DNA of 64,000 bases, taken from the NCBI GenBank assembly GCA_002835675.1, contig PIZR01000002.1, positions 446,426 to 510,425 of the forward strand, read 5' to 3'. Made by a program: the position numbers and the translations under genes. Source of the stretch: Bacillus sp. BA3 (GTDB lineage: Bacteria > Bacillota > Bacilli > Bacillales > DSM-1321). Shown piece after piece: positions 9,674-18,464 of the stretch. The stretch's first letter is position 1; the number at the start of each line of letters is the position of its first letter. Below the pieces are notes generated by a model. The model was not told the origin of the DNA. It did not search any database and saw nothing but the letters and a program-made list of their open reading frames with translations.

Positions 9674-10234
9674 TTAATTTTCAAATATCTGATTGGCCTG
9701 CTTTTCCAGCTCCGATACAGCTTCTTTTCCCATGCCTGTTCGTTCAAGTTGAGCTAACAATGAGAATACAAAGTCCTTTTTTTGTTTTCCATTAACATCG
9801 ATGGCCCCTTTTGCTTCAACCTTCTCGGTCTTGACACCAGCCTGTTTAAATAATTCCAGGGCATATGGATGATTTTTGTAATCTTCCGCATAATAAACAG
9901 CCTTGATGCCAGCTTGGATGAGTGATTTACAGCACTGAAGACACGGAAAATGCGTCACATATATTTCCGCCCCATCAGTAGGCACCCCAAATTTGGCACA
10001 TTGTAAAAGTGCATTCATTTCTGCATGTATCGTTCTGACACAATGATTATCAATTACATAGCAGCCGTCATCAATACAATGCGTCCCTCCCGCAATGGAC
10101 CCATTATATCCCCCCGCAATGATTCTGTTGTCCCTTACGATGGTTGCCCCTACAGTGAGGCGTGTACATGTGCTTCTTAAGGCTAATAAATGGCTTTGCG
10201 CCATGAAATATTGATCCCAACTAATTCTGTTCAT
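9674..10234 (-). CDS. comEB: ComE operon protein 2 (dCMP deaminase-like)
   Basis: A 186-residue zinc deaminase. His70-Ala-Glu72 and the PCLQCC motif at 97-102 are the zinc ligands and catalytic Glu of the cytidine/deoxycytidylate deaminase fold. In B. subtilis comEB lies between comEA and comEC and is not itself essential for DNA uptake. The ATG at 10232-10234 is chosen over an upstream in-frame ATG because AAGGGG precedes it and MNRISWDQYFMAQSH aligns with the family start. Confidence 0.94.
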   Translation of the reverse strand: MNRISWDQYFMAQSHLLALRSTCTRLTVGATIVRDNRIIAGGYNGSIAGGTHCIDDGCYVIDNHCVRTIHAEMNALLQCAKFGVPTDGAEIYVTHFPCLQCCKSLIQAGIKAVYYAEDYKNHPYALELFKQAGVKTEKVEAKGAIDVNGKQKKDFVFSLLAQLERTGMGKEAVSELEKQANQIFEN

Positions 10235-10312
10235 GTTGTATCCCCTTACCACTAGAATGATTTTCTTCAATTTTACCCTCTTCCTGTCCATTTGTGTAGC
10301 ATATTCAATCAT

Positions 10313-10948
10313 TCATTTCACCGAAATGGAATCCCGTAACCTTTCAAACGTTTTATCTCCGATTCCCGTTACCTTCTTCAATTCATCGACCTCATTGAAT
10401 TTCCCAACCGTTTCCCTGTATTCCAGGATCGCATTCGCTTTGGATGGTCCAATACCCGTCAAGGTTTCCAAATCTTCCTGTGTAGCTGTATTCAAGTTCA
10501 CCAGTCCTCCTGACGCCCCCTTAGTGGCGGCATCACCAGACGATCCGACTTGTATATTCTCCAAGTCCCCCGTGACTTCTTCATCTATTTCCGGAACATA
10601 AATGACCATTTGGTCTTCGACGATTTGGGCAAAATTCACTTTATTTTTATCGGCCTTGTCCGTAAAGCTGCCTGCAGCAGAAATTAAATCAATCACCCGT
10701 TCACCTGCCTGTGCAGTAAAAATGCCTGGGGACTTGACCGCTCCTTTAACGTCCACTTTAATGATTACAGGTTCTTCAGCCGTTTCATTTTCACTTTGTT
10801 CGATTTCAGCTTCTTTTTCAGAAATGGAAAATATATCTTCCGTATCCGCCGAATCCGACCCTTGTTGCAAAAAAAAGTAAATGCCCGCTGCAACAAATGC
10901 CACCGCAACGGTAATCTTGGTCATTTTCCTTTTTAAAATTTCATCCAT
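10313..10948 (-). CDS. comEA: DNA receptor ComEA
   Basis: A 211-residue protein with a membrane anchor at about residues 12-27, an acidic linker, an SLBB-like domain at about 55-125 and a C-terminal helix-hairpin-helix pair with TGIGPSKA and TGIGDK. This layout is diagnostic of ComEA, which binds double-stranded DNA outside the membrane and hands it to ComEC. The ATG at 10946-10948 has an AAGGAGGC site; the longer open frame has none. It is first in the comEA-comEB-comEC operon. Confidence 0.96.
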   Translation of the reverse strand: MDEILKRKMTKITVAVAFVAAGIYFFLQQGSDSADTEDIFSISEKEAEIEQSENETAEEPVIIKVDVKGAVKSPGIFTAQAGERVIDLISAAGSFTDKADKNKVNFAQIVEDQMVIYVPEIDEEVTGDLENIQVGSSGDAATKGASGGLVNLNTATQEDLETLTGIGPSKANAILEYRETVGKFNEVDELKKVTGIGDKTFERLRDSISVK

Positions 10949-11058
10949 TTCTTTGCCTCCTTGTTGGATTTCGCACGATACATTGTCATAGGACAGATTA
11001 AAAATACATAGTGTTTTTAGGAGAATCAATCGCTTTAAGTGAGAGGAGTTGATCGGAA

Positions 11059-11889
11059 TTGAAGAAAATCGGTGTTATCGGAACCGGAAATATGGGTACC
11101 ATTTTAATCGAGGCATGGCTGGAGGCAAAAATATTGAATCCGGCAGATCTAGTCATTACAAATCGCACGCTTTCCAAGGCATTGGTGCTGAAAGATAAAC
11201 ACCCTGGCATCAAGGTTGCGGAAACCGCAGCCGAAATCGCCCAACAAGCCGACTTTATCTTTCTCTGTGTAAAACCATTACAAATTAACAGCCTATTACA
11301 AGGCATCAAACATCATATAAAAAGGGATCAGCTGGTCATTTCCATCACAAGCCCACTTTCAGTCTCCCAGCTTGAATCGGCAGTGAATGCCCCCTGTGCC
11401 CGTTTTATACCGAGCATAACGAACCGTGTCGGTTCAGGGGTATCGTTACTGAGTTTCAGCAAGAGCTGCAGCAAGGAGAAAGTATCAGCTTTATATGATT
11501 TGGCCTCTGCCATATCGGCACCGGTCATCATTGAAAATGATATCACCCGGGTAGCTTCCGATATCGTCAGCTGCGGACCTGCCTTCTTCAGCTATTTAGC
11601 ACAAGCTTTTATTGATGCGGCCTGCCAAACGACGAAGATAGATAAAGAAACGGCTACGACTTTGACTGAGAATATGCTGGTTGGCTTAGGGGAATTGCTT
11701 GGTAAAGGGGTTTATACATTGCCGACCTTGCAGGAAAAGGTTTGTGTAAAGGGTGGAATAACGGGTGAGGGGATCAAGGTTTTAGAAGCTGAAACAGGGG
11801 AAATGTTCCATCATCTTTTTCAAGCGACACACGAAAAATTTGCAGAGGACCTTCACGAAGTTGAAAAGCAGTTCGGCCATCCTTATTAA
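11059..11889 (+). CDS. comER: ComER, pyrroline-5-carboxylate reductase-like protein
   Basis: A 276-residue member of the P5C reductase family. The N-terminal Rossmann motif GVIGTGNMG is at residues 4-12, followed by the C-terminal helical domain with VKGGITGEGI near residue 234. It is divergent from comEA, as in B. subtilis, where ComER is not needed for competence but has been linked to biofilm formation and sporulation. The start is a TTG at 11059 behind GAGAGGAG. Whether it reduces pyrroline-5-carboxylate in vivo is not evident from sequence. Confidence 0.92.
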   Translation: MKKIGVIGTGNMGTILIEAWLEAKILNPADLVITNRTLSKALVLKDKHPGIKVAETAAEIAQQADFIFLCVKPLQINSLLQGIKHHIKRDQLVISITSPLSVSQLESAVNAPCARFIPSITNRVGSGVSLLSFSKSCSKEKVSALYDLASAISAPVIIENDITRVASDIVSCGPAFFSYLAQAFIDAACQTTKIDKETATTLTENMLVGLGELLGKGVYTLPTLQEKVCVKGGITGEGIKVLEAETGEMFHHLFQATHEKFAEDLHEVEKQFGHPY

Positions 11890-11923
11890 TATTCGTAATT
11901 TATATCTCAATTCCTTCTTAAAA

Positions 11924-11990
11924 TAAAAAAAGAAGAGGTCAGACCCCCGCTCGTACAGGATGATGTACGAACGGGGATTCTTACCTCTTT
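11924..11990. terminator. Long bidirectional terminator between comER and yqeM
   Basis: A long interrupted inverted repeat (AAGAGGT...CCCCCGCTCGTACA with TGTACGAACGGGG...ACCTCTT) with A and T runs on both sides lies between the two convergent stop codons. Confidence 0.88.
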
Positions 11991-11991
11991 A

Positions 11992-12735
11992 TTATTTACT
12001 GGCTACAAACAAGATTCTTTCGGTTTCCGTTACAAGCGGTGCTTCTTCAAGATCCGCCAGAATTTCAGAAACCGTAAAACCTGCTTGCTCCAACCACTTT
12101 TTATATTGTTCAACCGGATAGGTCCGTTGATAATGCAACTCATCAAAACGGTCATACAGTCCGCTTTCATCGTCCCTTACGAAAAAACTTAAATCATGCT
12201 CAACACTGTATGGTTCTTCACCCGGGAAGCAGTCCCATATATAGGATACTTCTTCACCGTTGACAGCAAACGTATTATCGCCAAAGATTTCTTCCATTTT
12301 ATAAATGGAATGGATATCAAACAAGAATAATCCGCCATCCTTCAAATGCTCATGAACCCGGCTGAACGTCTTGACTATATCCTCCTCATCGCGAAGGTAG
12401 TTCAGCGAATCACAAAAAATCGTGACACAATCAAATTGGCCAAGTCCCTCGAGTTCTGCCATATTCTGCTGGAAAAGCGGAATAGATAATCCAAGCTTAA
12501 CCGCCTTTTCATTGGCAACAAGAAGCATTTCATCAGATAAATCCACGCCGGTGACTTCAAATCCGTGTTGCGCCAATTCAACGGTCATTTCCCCGGTTCC
12601 ACACGCTAAATCCAGGACTTTCCTTCCACCAATTCCATACTGTTCCAGCTTCGCCGTAAGGATCATCAGCCATTTTTCATAAGGTGCGTCCTTCATCAAT
12701 TCATCGTATACATAGGCAAAGCGTTCATAAGTCAT
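11992..12735 (-). CDS. yqeM: SAM-dependent methyltransferase YqeM
   Basis: A 247-residue class I methyltransferase. The SAM-binding motif VLDLACGTGEMT is near residues 40-51, with GVDLSDEML following. The substrate is unknown. It is the last gene of the yqeG-to-yqeM operon, and its start codon overlaps the rsfS stop by four bases, which indicates coupled translation. A YqeM assignment rests on family pattern and position. Confidence 0.9.
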   Translation of the reverse strand: MTYERFAYVYDELMKDAPYEKWLMILTAKLEQYGIGGRKVLDLACGTGEMTVELAQHGFEVTGVDLSDEMLLVANEKAVKLGLSIPLFQQNMAELEGLGQFDCVTIFCDSLNYLRDEEDIVKTFSRVHEHLKDGGLFLFDIHSIYKMEEIFGDNTFAVNGEEVSYIWDCFPGEEPYSVEHDLSFFVRDDESGLYDRFDELHYQRTYPVEQYKKWLEQAGFTVSEILADLEEAPLVTETERILFVASK

Positions 12736-13088
12736 GTAGTCAGTTCACTCTCTAGATCTTCAAAAGGTGCATCTCCCCATAAACGTTCAAGATTATAGTA
12801 GTTTCTTTCATCTTTATGGAAAATATGGGCCACTACATCGCCAAGATCCACAAGCACCCATTTCGCCTCGTCAAAACCTTCAAGACGTTTTACATTGATT
12901 CCTGATTCATCAGCTTTGCTCTTCATTTCACGAGCTATTGCTTGTACTTGTTTTTCAGAATTACCGTGGCAGATCAAAAAGTAATCCGCTACAAGGGAAA
13001 TACCTTGCATGTTCAATGCCACGATATCCTCCGCTCTTTTATCATCCGCCGCTTTTGCTGCAATTACAAGAAGTTCACGTTCAGTCAT
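12732..13088 (-). CDS. rsfS: Ribosomal silencing factor RsfS
   Basis: A 118-residue member of the RsfS/Iojap family. It binds ribosomal protein uL14 and blocks joining of the 30S and 50S subunits when nutrients are scarce. The conserved SYxxICxGxS-like stretch (DYFLICHGNS) and the WVLVDLGDVVAHIF segment are present. It overlaps yqeK upstream by one base and yqeM downstream by four bases. The nadD-yqeK-rsfS order is conserved across Firmicutes. Confidence 0.96.
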   Translation of the reverse strand: MTERELLVIAAKAADDKRAEDIVALNMQGISLVADYFLICHGNSEKQVQAIAREMKSKADESGINVKRLEGFDEAKWVLVDLGDVVAHIFHKDERNYYNLERLWGDAPFEDLESELTT

Positions 13089-13660
13089 TACATCTTCTCC
13101 TTCAAATTCATGATCAAGTCATTATATGTCTTAAATGTGTCAGGGTAAATTGCCTGATTTCTTTTCATTAAAAAAACAACTGTATTCCTTAACGCCTGGA
13201 TGACAGCATGATCCAAATTTTGCTTTGCTGTCTGCCTGACTTCGTCGACACCGGGAAAAGAACGTCCCGGCTCAATATAGTCGGCAAGGTATACGACTTT
13301 ATCCAAAAGGCTCATGCCAACCCTGCCAGACGTGTGATAGGCAATCGCATCCAAGATTTCAGCGTCCTGAATGCCAGCTTCCTTTTTCACCAGATAAGCC
13401 CCGACAGGAGCGTGCCATAGCTCCATATTGTATTCAAGTAACGCCGGGTCCATTTTTTCAGCGATTATAATTTGCTCCATTTCCTCTTTTGGACGGAATT
13501 TTGCATAATCATGGAAAATGGCTGCCAGTTCCGCTTTTTTGACGTCGGCACCATACCGTTCAGCAAGTTCAACCGCTGACTCGACCACACCCAAGGTATG
13601 AATGTACCTGCGCTCAGTGATTTGTTCTTTGACCAGTGCCAATGCTTCCTCACGATTCAT
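13088..13660 (-). CDS. yqeK: HD-domain nucleotide hydrolase YqeK (Ap4A hydrolase family)
   Basis: A 190-residue HD-superfamily protein. The metal-binding His50-Asp51 pair lies in IFHDYAKF, and further His residues are present (HTLGV, LWHAPVG, AYHTSGR). YqeK enzymes are established as symmetrical diadenosine tetraphosphate hydrolases that yield two ADP. The second ATG (13658-13660) is chosen because AAAGGGA sits nine bases upstream; the ATG three codons earlier touches the ribosome site. The nadD stop overlaps the start. Confidence 0.93.
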   Translation of the reverse strand: MNREEALALVKEQITERRYIHTLGVVESAVELAERYGADVKKAELAAIFHDYAKFRPKEEMEQIIIAEKMDPALLEYNMELWHAPVGAYLVKKEAGIQDAEILDAIAYHTSGRVGMSLLDKVVYLADYIEPGRSFPGVDEVRQTAKQNLDHAVIQALRNTVVFLMKRNQAIYPDTFKTYNDLIMNLKEKM

Positions 13661-14219
13661 ATAAACCATTCCCTTTAATATACTTCACCACTGGATCTGC
13701 TATTAAATATTTCACGGTTTTCCCCGTTCTTAACTTCCTTCTTATCATGGAAGACGAAATGAACATCTGGGGGACTTTCACCATCGTTATTGGGTATACG
13801 GTCTTTTCATCATATCCAGGGCGCTTCACCCCGACGAAATTGACCATATGCACCAGCTCGTCGATACGGTGCCAATTCGGTAAGTACTCAATCATATCTG
13901 CGCCAATTATGAAATAGAACTCATTGGTTGGCTCAAGCTCTTTCAGCAATTTTATCGTGTCATACGTATAAGATGTGCCTTTTCTTTCTATTTCAATACC
14001 CTCAATATAAAAAGATGGGTTTCCGGCTATCGCGTTTTCCAACATAGCCAGCCTGTCCATATCGGTTACTTCCTCCGATTTTTCCTTATGTGGAGGAACG
14101 TGATTTGGCATGAACCTGATTTCATCTAACTCAAGGGCATCAAGCACTTCATTCGCTATAATCAAATGCCCGATATGCGGAGGATTGAATGTACCGCCAA
14201 GAATTCCAATTTTTTTCAT
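13650..14219 (-). CDS. nadD: Nicotinate-nucleotide adenylyltransferase
   Basis: A 189-residue nucleotidyltransferase of the HIGH superfamily. GGTFNPPHIGH is at residues 8-18 and the ISSSMIR signature (SSSMIR at 155-160) follows. NadD joins nicotinate mononucleotide and ATP to give deamido-NAD in NAD synthesis. It lies 11 bases downstream of yqeI and overlaps the start of yqeK by 11 bases. Length and motifs are normal. Confidence 0.97.
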   Translation of the reverse strand: MKKIGILGGTFNPPHIGHLIIANEVLDALELDEIRFMPNHVPPHKEKSEEVTDMDRLAMLENAIAGNPSFYIEGIEIERKGTSYTYDTIKLLKELEPTNEFYFIIGADMIEYLPNWHRIDELVHMVNFVGVKRPGYDEKTVYPITMVKVPQMFISSSMIRRKLRTGKTVKYLIADPVVKYIKGNGLYES

Positions 14220-14230
14220 AGATAGGTTCC

Positions 14231-14521
14231 TTAAGGTAATTTAAGTTGTTTGTTTTCTTTTGATTCTTTATACAGCACAATTGTGTTGCCGATAATCTGA
14301 ACCAATTCCGCCCGTGCACCCTTTGATAAAGAAAGACCCACATCATCACGGTCCTCTTCACAGTTTTGCAGGATGCTGACCTTGATTAATTCACGTACTT
14401 CAAGCGCCTCACCAATTTGCTTGATGAGATTATCATTGACGCCGCCTTTACCAACTTGAAAAATTGGATTGAGGTGGTGGGCCTTTGATCGTAAAAATCT
14501 TTTCTGTTTACCTGTTAACAT
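14231..14521 (-). CDS. yqeI: YhbY/CRM-domain RNA-binding protein YqeI
   Basis: A 96-residue protein consisting of one CRM domain, with LTGKQKRFLR at the start and the QVGKGG loop at about residues 22-27, the RNA-binding GxxG-like element of the family. YhbY proteins associate with pre-50S ribosomal particles. The gene overlaps the 3' end of aroE by seven bases and is followed by nadD. Confidence 0.94.
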   Translation of the reverse strand: MLTGKQKRFLRSKAHHLNPIFQVGKGGVNDNLIKQIGEALEVRELIKVSILQNCEEDRDDVGLSLSKGARAELVQIIGNTIVLYKESKENKQLKLP

Positions 14522-15357
14522 GTGTTACCTCCTAGTTTGTTCAAGACAATATCTGTCATTCTTGCTGTATCCGGCATAATGCCTGTCCATATCTCAAAAG
14601 CGAGCGCGGCCTGGTTGATGAACATCCCTAGCCCATTTTGTGTTTCCGCCCCTTTTTCCCCCGCTTCACGCAGCAGCTTGGTTTGCAGAGGGTTATAAAT
14701 GATATCACTGACAATGGCACCGGTTTTAAGCTGGTCGACCTTTAACGGTGAATGATCCAATTCAGGACTCATTCCAGAAGAAGTCGTTTGGATGATTAAA
14801 TCATATTGTGATAAGCTTTCTTCCGCTTCGATAATCGAGAGTGCCTTCGATACTTTATCATATGGGCAATCAGAAACAAGCTGGGCCGCCCTTTCCTTTG
14901 TCCGGTTTGCAATATCAACTTGCTTTACCCCTTCTTTCACGAGGGTAAAATAAATCGCACGCGCAGCACCGCCCGCTCCGATCACTAACGTTTTTTTAGC
15001 CTTGATGTCACCTGATATTTCATCGCATAAAGATTTGAAAAATCCATTTCCGTCTGTATTATACCCTATAAACCGACCATTTTTGTTAACAACCGTGTTT
15101 ACAGCCCCGATTGCAAGGGCCAGTTCATCCACTTCATCAAGGAAAGGGATGATTGAAGTCTTATGAGGAATCGTGATGTTAAACCCTTCTATACCAAGGG
15201 CCTTCATGCCTTTTACGGCATCGTTCAAACGCTCAGGTGTCACATGAAAATGATGATAAACCGCTTCTATATTTTCTTTTTCAAATGCATCATTATGAAT
15301 GTCCGGTGACATCGAATGTGCAATTGGATCTCCCATTACCCCATATATCTTTTTCAT
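14515..15357 (-). CDS. aroE: Shikimate dehydrogenase
   Basis: A 280-residue protein. The shikimate-binding SMSPDIHN motif is at about residues 16-23, and NITIPHK with the catalytic Lys lies near residue 65. The C-terminal NADP Rossmann motif GAGGAARA is near 127-134. It reduces 3-dehydroshikimate to shikimate in aromatic amino acid synthesis. It sits between yqeH (21 bases upstream) and yqeI (overlapping). Confidence 0.97.
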   Translation of the reverse strand: MKKIYGVMGDPIAHSMSPDIHNDAFEKENIEAVYHHFHVTPERLNDAVKGMKALGIEGFNITIPHKTSIIPFLDEVDELALAIGAVNTVVNKNGRFIGYNTDGNGFFKSLCDEISGDIKAKKTLVIGAGGAARAIYFTLVKEGVKQVDIANRTKERAAQLVSDCPYDKVSKALSIIEAEESLSQYDLIIQTTSSGMSPELDHSPLKVDQLKTGAIVSDIIYNPLQTKLLREAGEKGAETQNGLGMFINQAALAFEIWTGIMPDTARMTDIVLNKLGGNTC

Positions 15358-15377
15358 AGACTAGACGACCCCTATAT

Positions 15378-16487
15378 TTAGATTAATGATTTGCGAACGA
15401 TCACATTGACGCCCTTTGGAACATGTGCAACGATTTTCGCTCCTGGCTCATTGACCGTCACCCAGCCAAGACCAGAAAACACAATATCCATTTTACCATC
15501 TTTCAAGGAGAATTCATGTGGAATCAGCTTCGGAAACTCCTCGATTTGTTCAGGCCGTGGGGGCGTCAATAATTCCCCGGCATGGTTTTTATACAATTCA
15601 TCGGCATTTTCCAGTTTCGTACGGTGAATATTCAATTCATTCGAAAGGTAGCAAGTCAGTGAACGCCTTCCGCCTGAGACATAGTCCAGTCGGGCCAACC
15701 CTCCGAAAAATAGCGTCTGTCCTTCATTCAGTTGGTAAACTCTCGGCTTGATTTCCTTTTTCGGCATGATCACCTTGAAGTCCCGTTTGTCCACATAGTG
15801 AGCCATTTGATGATGATTAATGATTCCTGGTGTATCGATCAATGCCTGTTCATCATCCAAAGGAATTTCGATCATATCCAAGGTAGTCCCAGGGAAGTGG
15901 GAAGTCGTGATGATATCGTCTTCACCGCTCAATTCTTTTATAAGACGGTTGATGAAAGTGGATTTACCTACATTCGTACAGCCCACCACATAGACATCTT
16001 TACCTTTGCGGTACCGCTCAATCGCATCAGCCGCTTCCAGTATGTGCTTTCCCTTTTCCGCACTGACAAGCAGGACATCAACCGGGTTAAGACCCAATTC
16101 CTTGGATGATTGCTTCATCCAATTGATCAACTTGTTCGTTTTTACGGATTTAGGCAATAAATCGACCTTATTTCCGATCAAAAGAACATCATTTCTTCCT
16201 ACAAATCGATGAAGGCCAGGCAGCCAGCTTCCATTGAAATCAAAAATATCGACGATTTTGACGATTAAAGAGTCGGTTTCGCCTACTTTATTCAAGATTT
16301 TCAAGAAGTCATCGTCTGTTAAGGATACATCCTGAACTTCGTTATAATGTTTCAATTTAAAGCAGCGCTGACAGACGATCGTTTCTTTTTCCAGGGCTGA
16401 TTTAGGGGCATAGCCCAACTCTTTTGGATCTTCAGTCTGGACCTTCACACCGCAGCCGATGCACACTAATTCTTGATGATTGTTCAA
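15378..16487 (-). CDS. yqeH: Circularly permuted ribosome-assembly GTPase YqeH
   Basis: A 369-residue GTPase. The N-terminal zinc finger has Cys9, Cys12, Cys39 and Cys42. The GTPase motifs are in permuted order, with NKVDL (G4) before the P-loop GCTNVGKSTF (G1), and are followed by a C-terminal RNA-binding domain. YqeH acts in 30S assembly. The TTG at 16485-16487 is preferred because GGGAGG lies seven bases upstream, it makes a TTGA overlap with the yqeG stop, and B. subtilis YqeH starts at the same place. An upstream in-frame ATG sits within the ribosome site. Confidence 0.95.
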   Translation of the reverse strand: MNNHQELVCIGCGVKVQTEDPKELGYAPKSALEKETIVCQRCFKLKHYNEVQDVSLTDDDFLKILNKVGETDSLIVKIVDIFDFNGSWLPGLHRFVGRNDVLLIGNKVDLLPKSVKTNKLINWMKQSSKELGLNPVDVLLVSAEKGKHILEAADAIERYRKGKDVYVVGCTNVGKSTFINRLIKELSGEDDIITTSHFPGTTLDMIEIPLDDEQALIDTPGIINHHQMAHYVDKRDFKVIMPKKEIKPRVYQLNEGQTLFFGGLARLDYVSGGRRSLTCYLSNELNIHRTKLENADELYKNHAGELLTPPRPEQIEEFPKLIPHEFSLKDGKMDIVFSGLGWVTVNEPGAKIVAHVPKGVNVIVRKSLI

Positions 16488-17005
16488 TTGTGATCCTCCC
16501 ATTCTATCATTCCTTTTCGTTTAAAAAACGCCATGATCTTTCTTTCAAAATAACGATTGATCCTTGTTCTGAATTCGTCGGTTTGTGCTACAGGGAGCAC
16601 TAAGATCGTATGAAACCCGCCTCTGTTCCCTCCCAATACATCCGTCAATAGCTGATCGCCGATTACCACCGTTTCTTCCAATTTCAATCCCATTGACTTA
16701 CGGGCTTTATTGAAAGCTCTTACCATCGGTTTTCTGGCCTGGAAGATAAACGGAATGTGAAGCGGATCGGAAAAAGCTCGAACTCGATTTTCATTATTAT
16801 TGGACACGATCGTCACTAAAATCCCATGATCCCGCAAATTGTCGAACCATTTGATTAAATCGGGGGTGGCAGTTGGCCTGTCCCATTCAACGAGAGTATT
16901 ATCCAAATCGGTAATGACTCCCTTGATCCCTCTTTTTTTCAATTCTTGAGGATCTATATTAAAAATGCTTTTAACATGTTCACTCGGCAAAAATAATTTA
17001 AGCAT
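16484..17005 (-). CDS. yqeG: HAD-family phosphatase YqeG
   Basis: A 173-residue HAD subfamily IIIA phosphatase with the nucleophile motif DLDNT at residues 33-37. Downstream elements include SNNNE and GDQLLTDVLGGN. Related proteins act on phosphatidylglycerophosphate, but the substrate of YqeG is not established, so that role is only possible. It is the first gene of the long operon running to yqeM, with the sda promoter region divergent upstream. Confidence 0.93.
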   Translation of the reverse strand: MLKLFLPSEHVKSIFNIDPQELKKRGIKGVITDLDNTLVEWDRPTATPDLIKWFDNLRDHGILVTIVSNNNENRVRAFSDPLHIPFIFQARKPMVRAFNKARKSMGLKLEETVVIGDQLLTDVLGGNRGGFHTILVLPVAQTDEFRTRINRYFERKIMAFFKRKGMIEWEDHN

Positions 17006-17236
17006 ATTGACACCTCTATATTTTCATTAAAATTTACCGTTTCCATCATATCGAATTTTTAGCTCACTTTCAAAAAAAATTAGGAAAGAAGGGCTGACGG
17101 TAAAGAAACATCATAATGGATGTTTTCAGATATGGAAAGGCATTTTTTATTAAATAATGGGAAATTGGCTGGCAGACCATAACCAAAGAACTAATTATTC
17201 ATAAAAGATTTCGACAAAAATTTCATTTGTTCAACC

Positions 17237-17245
17237 TGTGGATAA
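17237..17245 (-). promoter_or_regulatory. DnaA box 1 upstream of sda
   Basis: An exact TTATCCACA (minus strand) about 100 bases upstream of the sda -35. DnaA binding at the sda promoter is established in B. subtilis. Confidence 0.8.
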
Positions 17246-17311
17246 CTTTACTAACATTTTCCATACTGATGTGCACCATTTCGTTCACCTTGTAAACAAC
17301 TTAACCACAGG

Positions 17312-17320
17312 TTATCCACT
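17312..17320 (+). promoter_or_regulatory. DnaA box 2 upstream of sda
   Basis: TTATCCACT, one mismatch to the DnaA box consensus, in the cluster upstream of sda. Confidence 0.7.
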
Positions 17321-17326
17321 TTCAAC

Positions 17327-17335
17327 TGTGGATAA
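17327..17335 (-). promoter_or_regulatory. DnaA box 3 upstream of sda
   Basis: An exact TTATCCACA on the minus strand, ending nine bases before the candidate -35 hexamer. This is a good position for DnaA to touch RNA polymerase. Confidence 0.8.
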
Positions 17336-17343
17336 CAGAACGA

Positions 17344-17372
17344 TTGTTCTCCACGTTTATTTCTGATACAGT
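17344..17372 (+). promoter_or_regulatory. Candidate sda promoter
   Basis: TTGTTC and TACAGT are 17 bases apart, immediately downstream of the third DnaA box. The hexamers are imperfect, as expected for an activated promoter. Confidence 0.5.
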
Positions 17373-17470
17373 AGGGGTACATCAAGGAAGACTTATCAAT
17401 ATATGCAAGTAAATACCAAATTATTCCTCGCAATCCCAACTGGAGGTGAGCAGCCGTATATGGCGTTCTG

Positions 17471-17611
17471 ATGCAAAAACTATCTGATGACCTGTTGCTT
17501 GAATCCTATTTTAAAGCACAGAATTTAAAGTTGAGTACCGATTTCATCCGCCTCATAGAAACGGAAATTCATCGAAGATCCCTAACGCATAAAATCCGAT
17601 CAATATTTTAA
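17471..17611 (+). CDS. sda: Sporulation inhibitor Sda
   Basis: A 46-residue protein beginning [16 protein letters not shown] and ending ...[13 protein letters not shown]. It matches the Sda helical hairpin that binds histidine kinase KinA and blocks sporulation when replication is perturbed. The start is the ATG at 17471; the frame is closed at 17447 and holds no other ATG, GTG or TTG. The strong GGAGGTGA site at 17442-17449 lies too far upstream for this ATG. Instead it precedes a three-codon frame (ATG at 17460, TGA at 17469-17471) whose stop overlaps the sda ATG, so coupled re-initiation is possible. Confidence 0.92.
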   Translation: MQKLSDDLLLESYFKAQNLKLSTDFIRLIETEIHRRSLTHKIRSIF

Positions 17612-17623
17612 TATGGAATACAT

Positions 17624-17656
17624 AGGCTGACATCAATTGTCAGCCTCTTATTTTCA
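17624..17656 (+). terminator. Terminator between sda and psd
   Basis: AGGCTGACA pairs perfectly with TGTCAGCCT around a five-base loop and is followed by CTTATTTTC. It serves sda and may also serve convergent psd. Confidence 0.8.
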
Positions 17657-17663
17657 ATTGAAG

Positions 17664-18464
17664 TTAGACGGCCCTCATGAAACCGATCGTTTCACCTACA
17701 CGGACATCTGCGGGAATGGATATGTTTCCTTCAAGTTCAAAATTTCCTTTTTCAAAAAGAAGCACCACTGTTGAACCAAAGCTGAAATAAGAAAATTCCT
17801 GCCCTTTTTCCAATTCCTGAGATTCATCAGTAATGACGATCGAATTTATGAACATGGCCCCGACTTTCACCATCGCCAAACTTCCCGCTTCATTTTGCAA
17901 TTCAGTTACTGTCCGATAATTTTTTGATAAAGGCTCTTTTCCATATTTCATCCCCCATTTATTAACGGGGTACGATTTCCTTCCAAGGGTCCAGCGTTTG
18001 ACTACAGAACCCTTGATTGGCGAATGGATCCTATGGTAATGACTCGGGCTTAAGTATAACACGAGATATTTGCCGCCTAAGTACTTTTCCAACCGAAGTT
18101 CATCCCCGAGCATTTCCTCCATTGAATATATCTTTCCCTTAACGACGATCTTTTTATCAGCCCGTATCTCCCCTGAATCCTCAAGAACACCGTCAACAGG
18201 ACAAGCCACCGCGGAAGGAACTGCCGTAATTGGCCTGGCGTCCGCCTTTAACTGCCTTGTAAATAGTTCGTGCAGATTGGTATAAGCTTTTAACTCCTTA
18301 CCAAATTCTTGTTGATTAAGGTTAAATGTTTTTACATAAAGTAAAATTAAGGGCCTGCTCCAACGAGATTGGCTAAAATGCTTTAATAATCCTGATGAAT
18401 ACTGACCATTCGTCAGTTCAATAAGAATGCGATATAAAGACTGAAACAAATAAAACCACTCCAA
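17664..18464 (-). CDS. psd: Phosphatidylserine decarboxylase proenzyme
   Basis: A 266-residue membrane-associated proenzyme. The self-cleavage site lies in FSFGST, between Gly230 and Ser231; the serine becomes the pyruvoyl cofactor of the alpha chain. YHRIHSP near residue 142 is also conserved. It converts phosphatidylserine to phosphatidylethanolamine. The gene is divergent from pssA, which makes its substrate, with 121 bases between the starts. In B. subtilis pssA and psd are at a different chromosomal site. Confidence 0.96.
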   Translation of the reverse strand: MEWFYLFQSLYRILIELTNGQYSSGLLKHFSQSRWSRPLILLYVKTFNLNQQEFGKELKAYTNLHELFTRQLKADARPITAVPSAVACPVDGVLEDSGEIRADKKIVVKGKIYSMEEMLGDELRLEKYLGGKYLVLYLSPSHYHRIHSPIKGSVVKRWTLGRKSYPVNKWGMKYGKEPLSKNYRTVTELQNEAGSLAMVKVGAMFINSIVITDESQELEKGQEFSYFSFGSTVVLLFEKGNFELEGNISIPADVRVGETIGFMRAV

